This document shows positions 58,746-64,000 of a stretch of 64,000 nucleotides of DNA, in pieces. Numbering within the stretch: the stretch's first letter is position 1; each line of letters opens with the position of its first letter. Location: positions 1 through 64,000 of the forward strand of contig NZ_BOPO01000023.1 in the NCBI RefSeq assembly GCF_017312725.1, read 5' to 3'. The notes under the pieces are model-generated. The model was given only the letters and a program-made list of their open reading frames with translations. It did no database searches and was not told the DNA's origin. This DNA comes from Actinocatenispora comari. Its GTDB lineage: Bacteria; Actinomycetota; Actinomycetes; Mycobacteriales; Micromonosporaceae. The position numbers were made by a program, and so were the translations under genes.

Positions 58746-60836
58746 GTGCGGGTGCGGTGGTGGCGGTGGCCGGCGGCGCTGGCCTGCGTGCTGCTCGCCG
58801 CCGGCACGTTGAGCGCCGCGGCCGCCGGTGGCCCACCCCGCGCCTGGCTGGATCGCACCCTGCCGGCGACGGTGCGCGCCACGGCGCTGGTCGCCGCGAT
58901 GACCCGCGGGGAGAAGCTCGGCCAGTTGCACGGGATCTGGCGCGGCGCCCACCACCGGTACGTGCCGGGCATCCGGCGGCTGGCCGTGCCGCCGCTGCGG
59001 ATCACGAACGGCCCGGCCGGGGTCGCCGCCGGTGACGACCCGGTGCAGCCGGCGGCGACCGCGCTGCCGGCCCCGATCGCGCTCGCCGCCACCTTCGACC
59101 CGGCCGCCGCGCACCGGTACGGGCGGGTGCTCGGCACCGAGACCCGCGCGTCCGGGCACGGGCTGGTGGAGGCGCCGGACGTCAACATCGCCCGGGTGCC
59201 CACCGGCGGTCGGGTCTTCGAGTCGTACGGCGAGGACCCCTACCTGGCCGGCCGGCTCGCCGCCGCCGACATCCGCGGCATCCAGTCGACCGGCACGATC
59301 GCCGAGGTCAAGCACTTCGCGGCGAACAACCAGGAGACCGACCGGGACACCGTCGACGAGCGGATCGACGACCGCACCCTGCACGAGATCTACCTGACCC
59401 AGTTCGAGGCGGCGGTGCGCGGCGGCCGGCCAGGTGCGGTGATGTGCGCGTACCCGCGGATCAACGGCACGTACGCCTGCCAGCACCGCTACCTGCTGCA
59501 CGAGGTGCTGCGCGGCCAGTGGGGCTTCGACGGGTTCGTCCAGTCCGACTTCGACGCGGCGCACGACCCGCTCGCCGCGGTGGCCGCCGGGATGGACCTG
59601 GAGTTGCCCAGCGGACGCTGCTACGGCGCCCCGCTGCGCCGCGCGCTGGCCGCCGGCACGGTGCGCTGGAGCGAGGTGGACGCGATGCTGGTGCGCCGGT
59701 TCGCCACCGAGATGCGGATCGGCGTGTTCGACCGTCCCCCGGTCCGCACCGAGCTGCCCACCCGGGCCGACGCCGGCACCGCGCGCCGGCTCGCCGCCGA
59801 GGGCATGGTGCTGCTGCGCAACGAGCGACACGCCCTGCCGCTGTCGCCGCGGCTGCGCTCGGTGGCGGTGGTCGGTCCGGCTGCCGGTGCCGCGGTCACC
59901 GGGGGCGGCGGCAGTTCGCGGGTGCGCGCCGCGCGGCGCAGCGATCCGGTCGCGGCGATCCGGCGGCGGCTCGGTGCGGCCGCCACGGTCCGGTACGCGC
60001 CCGGCGACACCGCCGCCCGCATCCCGGCCGCGGTCGCCGCGGCCCGCCGGGCCGACGTCGCCGTGGTGATGGTCGGCGACGGCCAGACCGAGGGCAGCGA
60101 CCGGCGCAGCCTCGCCCTGCCCGGCGTGCAGGACCGGCTGGTGCGCGCGGTCGCCGCGGCCAACCCGGCCACCGTGGTCGTGGTCAAGAGCGGCGGCGCG
60201 GTGTTGCTGCCCTGGCACGACGAGGTGCCGGCGATCCTCGACGCCTGGTACCCGGGTGGGCAGGACGGCGCCGCGGTGGCGGCGGTGCTGTTCGGCGACG
60301 CCGAGCCAGGCGGTCGGCTGCCACTCACCTTCCCGGCAGCCGACTCCCAGGTGCCCGCACACGAGCCCGGGCAGTACCCGGGGGTGGGCGGCACCGTGCG
60401 CTACTCGGAGCGGCTGCTGGTCGGCTACCGGTGGTACGACGCGCGGCGGGTGGCGCCGCGGTACCCGTTCGGGTTCGGGCTGTCCTACACCACCTTCGCG
60501 CTGTCCCGGCCGACCGTGGCCCGGCACGAGGCCGGCGCCACCGTGCGGGTCGAGGTCGGCAACACCGGCGCCCGGCCCGGTACCGAGGTGGTGCAGGTGT
60601 ACCTGGGGTTCCCGGCCGGTGCCGGGGAACCGCCGCGGCAGCTGGCCGGGGTCGCCCGGGTGCGGCTCACGCCCGGCGAGCACCGCACGGTCGCCGTACG
60701 GTTGCCGCCCCGCGCCTTCCGCGTCTGGGACACCGCGGCTCAGCGCTGGCGGCCGGCGCCCGGCCGGTTCCGGGTGTACCTCGGCGACTCGTCGGCGCAC
60801 CTGTCGCTGGCCGGCTCGGTGACCGTTCCCCGGTGA
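58746..60836 (+). CDS. Secreted or membrane-anchored GH3 beta-glycosidase
   Basis: GTG 58746 follows GGGAGG; ATG 58707 is possible. The 696-residue protein has an N-terminal signal or anchor (VRVRWWRWPAALACVLLAAGTLSAAAAG). GH3 domain 1 has LPAPIALAATFDP, VKHFAANNQETDRDTVDERIDDRTLHEIYL and GFDGFVQSDFDAAHDP, whose SDF Asp is the nucleophile. Domain 2 has VAVVGPAAGAAVTGGGGSSRV and GDGQTEGSDRRSLALPG. A C-terminal fibronectin-III-like domain starts near YPFGFGLSYTTF. It removes terminal beta-linked sugars from oligosaccharides outside the membrane. Confidence 0.9.
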   Translation: MRVRWWRWPAALACVLLAAGTLSAAAAGGPPRAWLDRTLPATVRATALVAAMTRGEKLGQLHGIWRGAHHRYVPGIRRLAVPPLRITNGPAGVAAGDDPVQPAATALPAPIALAATFDPAAAHRYGRVLGTETRASGHGLVEAPDVNIARVPTGGRVFESYGEDPYLAGRLAAADIRGIQSTGTIAEVKHFAANNQETDRDTVDERIDDRTLHEIYLTQFEAAVRGGRPGAVMCAYPRINGTYACQHRYLLHEVLRGQWGFDGFVQSDFDAAHDPLAAVAAGMDLELPSGRCYGAPLRRALAAGTVRWSEVDAMLVRRFATEMRIGVFDRPPVRTELPTRADAGTARRLAAEGMVLLRNERHALPLSPRLRSVAVVGPAAGAAVTGGGGSSRVRAARRSDPVAAIRRRLGAAATVRYAPGDTAARIPAAVAAARRADVAVVMVGDGQTEGSDRRSLALPGVQDRLVRAVAAANPATVVVVKSGGAVLLPWHDEVPAILDAWYPGGQDGAAVAAVLFGDAEPGGRLPLTFPAADSQVPAHEPGQYPGVGGTVRYSERLLVGYRWYDARRVAPRYPFGFGLSYTTFALSRPTVARHEAGATVRVEVGNTGARPGTEVVQVYLGFPAGAGEPPRQLAGVARVRLTPGEHRTVAVRLPPRAFRVWDTAAQRWRPAPGRFRVYLGDSSAHLSLAGSVTVPR

Positions 60837-61296
60837 GTACGTTCCCGGAGAGGACGCTGGGAAAGCCGTGTGTTTGCTGTGACTTCGCGACACGGCACCG
60901 TCTGCTGTGGTCGATCCGGGCCCGATCGGGCATGCTGGGGTCGTCCCAGCCGATCCGGTGGCGGCGAAGCCGGCCCGACTGTCGACAGCGACGCCGTCCG
61001 GCCAGCCCGGGTGGCGGGGGTGCGATGCCACCGGGGGGCGGCAGCGGCAAGTGGTGTCTCCGGGTGGGTGCGGCGGTTCGGGATGCTGCGGCGGTTCGGG
61101 ATGCAATGGGCGATTGCCCTGACGGCGAGTCCCGATGCCACCACCGCTCGTTGAGCATGAATGTGACCTCGGCCCCGGCGGTTGGCCGCCCGCGGGTCCG
61201 GTTTGCGATGATGTCCTACCGTGCCTACGGCCGGGACTGCGGCCGTTGGCACCGCGACGGCTACGGGGGCCGGAGCACGACGGCGTGTGAGGGGCC
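60837..61296. other. 460-bp intergenic region with an 18-bp direct repeat
   Basis: I see no supportable gene between GH3 and PAP2. An 18-bp unit, GCGGCGGTTCGGGATGC plus one variable base, occurs twice in tandem (61070-61087 and 61088-61105). The less GC-rich stretch around 60862-60900 (GTGTTTGCTGTGACTTC) could hold a promoter. Open frames here are weak and overlap one another. Confidence 0.6.
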
Positions 61297-62289
61297 ATGA
61301 TCACGGGAGGCAACCGGCTGGTGAGTCCGGGAACGCAGATTCCGCGACCGCGAGGTGCCGTTGGTGCGCACCGCGCCGTGCCGCCGCGGGTTCGGCCGAC
61401 CGGCTGGTGGTTCGACGTCGTGCTGGTCGCCATCTTCGTGGCGATCACCATCCCGCTGATCTTCAACGACAGCCACATCCTCGCCGTCGACACCGCCGCC
61501 CTGAACTGGTCGGACAACCACCGCAACGCGCTGAGCTGGTGGACCGGGTACGCGCTGAGCTGCCTGGGCCAGGGTGGTCCGCTGACCTACGGCACGCTGG
61601 CTATCGCGGTGTTCCTGGCCTGGCGCCGGCGCACCATCCGGCCGGTGTTCGTGCCGGCCACCGCGTTCCTGCTGACCTACCTGGTGATCGGCCCGATCAA
61701 GGTGTGGAGCAACCGCGCCGTGCCGCACCACGGTCCGGTCGAGATGTTCGCCCACCCCTCCGGGCCGTACAGCATGGCCTACCCGTCCGGGCACACCGGC
61801 AACGCGATCGTCTGGTACGGCGCGCTGATGCTGCTCATCGGGCCGTACCTGCCGCGGGTCATCTACTGGCTGGTCCGGTTCGGCGCTCCCGCCACGGTCG
61901 CAGTCACCATGGTCTACATCGACTACCACTGGCTGACCGACGTGGTCGCGGCGATCCCGCTGGGGCTGTTCCTGAGCCGGGTGCTCTACCGCATCCCGTT
62001 CGACACGATCCCGCTACCACCCTGGCGACGGCGCGCCGAACAGCCCAGCGGGATCGAGTCGGAGGAACCACGGCGCAGCCTGCCCGCGCTCGTGCCGGCG
62101 TCCTGGGGCCAGCTGGCCGCCGGGCGACGGCCGGGTCCGCTGGCCCGGATCTGGTCCACCACCCGGCCCGCCGGCCCTCCGGTCCGGTCCGACACCCCGG
62201 TGCAGCGCCGCCCCGGCGGCGCCGGGCGCGCCGGCCGGCACCCGCACGCGCGCGGCGGCCCGGTCCGGGTCCGCGACGACCACGAGTAG
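61297..62289 (+). CDS. PAP2-superfamily membrane phosphatase
   Basis: The 330-residue protein has about five or six membrane segments and the three PAP2 motifs: KVWSNRAVPHHG (motif 1), YPSGHTG (motif 2, catalytic His) and YIDYHWLTDVV (motif 3, second His and Asp). It dephosphorylates lipid phosphates such as phosphatidic acid or polyprenyl pyrophosphate at the outer membrane face. The last roughly 85 residues are a Pro/Arg-rich cytoplasmic tail. The gene starts at ATG 61297. A clean hairpin follows it. Confidence 0.9.
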   Translation: MITGGNRLVSPGTQIPRPRGAVGAHRAVPPRVRPTGWWFDVVLVAIFVAITIPLIFNDSHILAVDTAALNWSDNHRNALSWWTGYALSCLGQGGPLTYGTLAIAVFLAWRRRTIRPVFVPATAFLLTYLVIGPIKVWSNRAVPHHGPVEMFAHPSGPYSMAYPSGHTGNAIVWYGALMLLIGPYLPRVIYWLVRFGAPATVAVTMVYIDYHWLTDVVAAIPLGLFLSRVLYRIPFDTIPLPPWRRRAEQPSGIESEEPRRSLPALVPASWGQLAAGRRPGPLARIWSTTRPAGPPVRSDTPVQRRPGGAGRAGRHPHARGGPVRVRDDHE

Positions 62290-62290
62290 C

Positions 62291-62322
62291 GGTGACCGCG
62301 GGGTGTTCACCCCGCGGTCACC
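62291..62322 (+). terminator. Hairpin terminator after the PAP2 gene
   Basis: Perfect 15-bp arms GGTGACCGCGGGGTG and CACCCCGCGGTCACC are separated by TT, starting 1 bp after the PAP2 stop codon. The tightest physical loop would open one or two of the inner pairs. Confidence 0.8.
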
Positions 62323-62350
62323 TCGGTGGTTGCGGCTCGTGGGACTCGGT

Positions 62351-62447
62351 GTGACGGGGCCGGGTGGGTTGTGACGGGGCCGGGTGGGTTGTGACGGGGC
62401 CCGGGCGGGTAATGACGGGGCCCGGGCGGGGCCGGGCGGGGCCGGGG
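62351..62447. repeat. 20-bp tandem repeat between PAP2 and the AAA+ gene
   Basis: Two identical 20-bp units (GTGACGGGGCCGGGTGGGTT at 62351 and 62371) are followed by two variants (from 62391 and 62412, with CCCGGGCGGG) and then decaying GCCGGGCGGG copies. The array starts 61 bp after the PAP2 stop and ends about 45 bp before the AAA+ start, so it lies in the leader or promoter of the latter. Confidence 0.85.
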
Positions 62448-62492
62448 GTTGTGCGTGGTCGTTTGGGGTGAGGTCGCCGTAGCGTGGTGCGG

Positions 62493-63905
62493 GTGACGAC
62501 TCCCATCGCACCCGAAGAGCTGCCCCGCACGACCGGCGCGCTGCGCGCCTCGGGCCACCGGTACCGCAGCATCCGCACCGAGATTCGCGACAATCTGCTC
62601 ACCCGGCTGCGCGCCGGGGAGGACCCCTGGCCCGGCATCGTCGGGTTCGACACGACCGTTCTGCCCCAGTTGGAGCGGGCCCTGATCGCCGGGCACGACG
62701 TGGTGCTGCTCGGTGAGCGCGGCCAGGGCAAGACCCGGCTGCTGCGCGCCCTGACCGGGCTGCTGGACGAGTGGTCCCCGGTCATCGACGGCGCCGAGCT
62801 GGGCGAACACCCGTACCGGCCGGTCACGCCGGCGTCGGTGCGCCGGGCCGACCAGCTGGGCGACGAGCTGCCGGTCGCCTGGCGGCACCGCTCGACGCGG
62901 TACGCGGAGAAGCTGGCCACCCCGGACACCAGCGTGGCCGACCTGGTCGGCGACGTCGACCCGGTGAAGGTCGCCGCCGGCCGCAGCCTCGGCGACCCGG
63001 AGACCATCCACTACGGCCTGGTACCGCGGGCGCACCGCGGCATCATCGCCGTCAACGAGCTGCCCGACCTCGCCGAACGCATCCAGGTGGCGCTGCTCAA
63101 CGTGATGGAGGAGCGCGACATCCAGGTCCGCGGGTACAACCTGCGGCTGCCGCTGGACGTGCTGCTGGTCGGGTCGGCCAACCCGGACGACTACACCAAC
63201 CGGGGGCGGATCATCACACCGCTCAAGGACCGGTTCGGCGCCGAGATCCGGACCCACTACCCACCGACGGTGACCGCCGAGGTGGCGCTGGTCCGGCAGG
63301 AGGCGCAGCTGGTCGCCGAGGTACCGGAGACGCTGCTGGAGGTGGTGGCCCGGCTGTCCCGGCTGCTGCGCGAGTCGACCTCGATCGACCAGCGCTCCGG
63401 CGTGTCCGCCCGGTTCGCGATCGCCGCGGCCGAGACGGTGTCCGCCGCCGCGCTGCGCCGGGCCGCGCTGACCGGCGAGGACCCGGCGGTGGCCCGCCCG
63501 GTCGACCTGACCACGGTGCCGGGCGTGCTGCGCGGCAAGCTGGAGTTCGAGCCCGGCGAGGAGGGCCGGGAGGACGAGCTGCTGCACTACCTGCTGCGCC
63601 GGGCGGTCGCCGAGACCGGCCGGGCCCGGCTGGCGGGCCTCGACCTGACCGAGCTCGCGGACGCGGTGTCCGACGGGCACCAGGTGCTCACCGGCGAGCG
63701 GGTACCGGCCGGCGAGGTGCTGGCCGCGCTCCCGAAACTCGCGGTGCTGGACGAGCTGGTCAGCCGGCTGCGGCTGCCGGCGGACGCCGGTGACGGGGCC
63801 CGCGCGGCCGCCGTCGAGCTGGCGTTGGAACACCTGTACCTGACCCGCCGGCTGGCCAAGCAACCGACCGACGCCGACCCCGACACGGTGGTGTACGGCG
63901 GATGA
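62493..63905 (+). CDS. MoxR/magnesium-chelatase-type AAA+ ATPase
   Basis: Three in-frame GTGs (62484, 62487, 62493) are possible; I use the last (VTTPIAPEELPRTTGALRASGHRYRSIRTEIRDNLL), which fits the usual family N-terminus. The 470-residue protein has Walker A VVLLGERGQGKTRLL, Walker B GIIAVNELPDLAERIQVALLNVMEERDIQVRGY with Asn-Glu in place of Asp-Glu, and sensor 1 VLLVGSANPDDYTNRGRIITPLKDRFG. Related ATPases work with a VWA-domain partner to remodel or insert cofactors into other proteins. Such a partner begins just downstream, so the two form a unit. Confidence 0.9.
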   Translation: MTTPIAPEELPRTTGALRASGHRYRSIRTEIRDNLLTRLRAGEDPWPGIVGFDTTVLPQLERALIAGHDVVLLGERGQGKTRLLRALTGLLDEWSPVIDGAELGEHPYRPVTPASVRRADQLGDELPVAWRHRSTRYAEKLATPDTSVADLVGDVDPVKVAAGRSLGDPETIHYGLVPRAHRGIIAVNELPDLAERIQVALLNVMEERDIQVRGYNLRLPLDVLLVGSANPDDYTNRGRIITPLKDRFGAEIRTHYPPTVTAEVALVRQEAQLVAEVPETLLEVVARLSRLLRESTSIDQRSGVSARFAIAAAETVSAAALRRAALTGEDPAVARPVDLTTVPGVLRGKLEFEPGEEGREDELLHYLLRRAVAETGRARLAGLDLTELADAVSDGHQVLTGERVPAGEVLAALPKLAVLDELVSRLRLPADAGDGARAAAVELALEHLYLTRRLAKQPTDADPDTVVYGG

Positions 63906-63952
63906 CCGGCCGCGTGGCACCCACCACTGCGGTACGGAGGGAGTGGCGATGA
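63902..63952 (+). other. 16-codon bridging mini-ORF
   Basis: A frame of 16 codons starts at ATG 63902, overlapping the AAA+ stop as ATGA. It ends at TGA 63950-63952, overlapping the next gene's ATG at 63949, again as ATGA. It contains the ribosome site CGGAGGGAG of the next gene. It is more likely a coupling device or chance than a functional peptide. Confidence 0.35.
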
Positions 63953-64000
63953 GCTCGGATCCGTCGTTTCGGTACTCCCGGTTCCTCGGCGGGCCGGACC
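63949..64000 (+). CDS. Start of a VWA-domain protein, cut by the window end
   Basis: Only 17 codons are visible (MSSDPSFRYSRFLGGPD). ATG 63949 follows GGAGGGAG. The FRYSRFLGGPD opening is what I expect for the VWA-domain partner that follows MoxR/chelatase-like ATPases in actinomycetes. The call rests on this short match and on gene order, so it is tentative. Confidence 0.6.
   Translation, partial: MSSDPSFRYSRFLGGPD

Overview
This is a 64-kb stretch of a very GC-rich (about 73-75% by eye) actinobacterial chromosome. Third-position GC bias is strong enough that long shadow reading frames lie opposite most genes. An SsgA-like sporulation protein, a DinB/mycothiol-type protein, a FurA-KatG pair, an ECF41 sigma factor, LacI-controlled sugar ABC operons and Tat-exported hydrolases fit a spore-forming soil actinomycete. 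My best guess is Micromonosporaceae, but that is inference from style, not proof. I see no insertion sequence, prophage, CRISPR array, rRNA or plasmid function. Both ends cut genes: the first CDS is open at its 5' end, and the last (a VWA-type partner of an AAA+ ATPase) has only its first codons.

Layout. 1-4.7 kb: partial unknown gene, then a ROK repressor divergent from an APC permease and a ROK kinase. 4.9-8.9 kb: MFS transporter, metallo-beta-lactamase-fold hydrolase and HAD phosphatase, divergent from a DeoR regulator. 9-13.4 kb: RmlB-like dehydratase, GNAT, two secreted proteins (one a GH76 mannanase). 13.6-16.3 kb: furA-katG. 17.5-22.4 kb: ECF41 sigma factor with NDH-2, a small leaderless ORF, a haem peroxidase and a VOC protein; three of these start units carry near-identical GTCAC-N16-TGTC promoters. 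22.4-29 kb: housekeeping and small genes (SecDF-head protein, GH18, CapA, DinB, ArsR, SsgA-like) with four tRNAs. 29.2-41.2 kb: one long minus-strand operon, LacI - two permeases - binding protein - four ADP-ribosylglycohydrolase paralogues - ribokinase-like PfkB - CaiB/BaiF CoA-transferase - CitE-like lyase. 41.6-48.3 kb: small secreted protein, metE with a divergent LysR regulator, DUF3761 lipoprotein, TetR and FAD monooxygenase. 48.4-55.7 kb: a second LacI regulon with a Tat-secreted propeller-like hydrolase, an ABC transporter and a cytoplasmic GH172 (DUF2961) enzyme, linked by a shared operator core. 55.8-64 kb: VIT-type protein, GlxA regulator, flavodoxin-like quinone reductase, GH3, PAP2 phosphatase and an AAA+/VWA pair.

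How the genes work together. The 29-41 kb operon looks like a complete import-and-breakdown route for a riboside-like compound: ADP-ribosylglycohydrolase-fold enzymes would cut a glycosidic bond, the kinase would trap the pentose, and the CoA-transferase and lyase would process an acidic aglycone. The 48-55 kb regulon looks like a furanoside (D-arabinan or fructan type) utilisation locus: an external enzyme, uptake of the products, then internal cleavage by GH172. The 18.8-20.2 kb promoters define a small sigma regulon around respiratory and peroxidase chemistry.

A recurring oddity is short perfect or near-perfect tandem repeats placed exactly at the ends of genes, several of them containing the stop codon itself.
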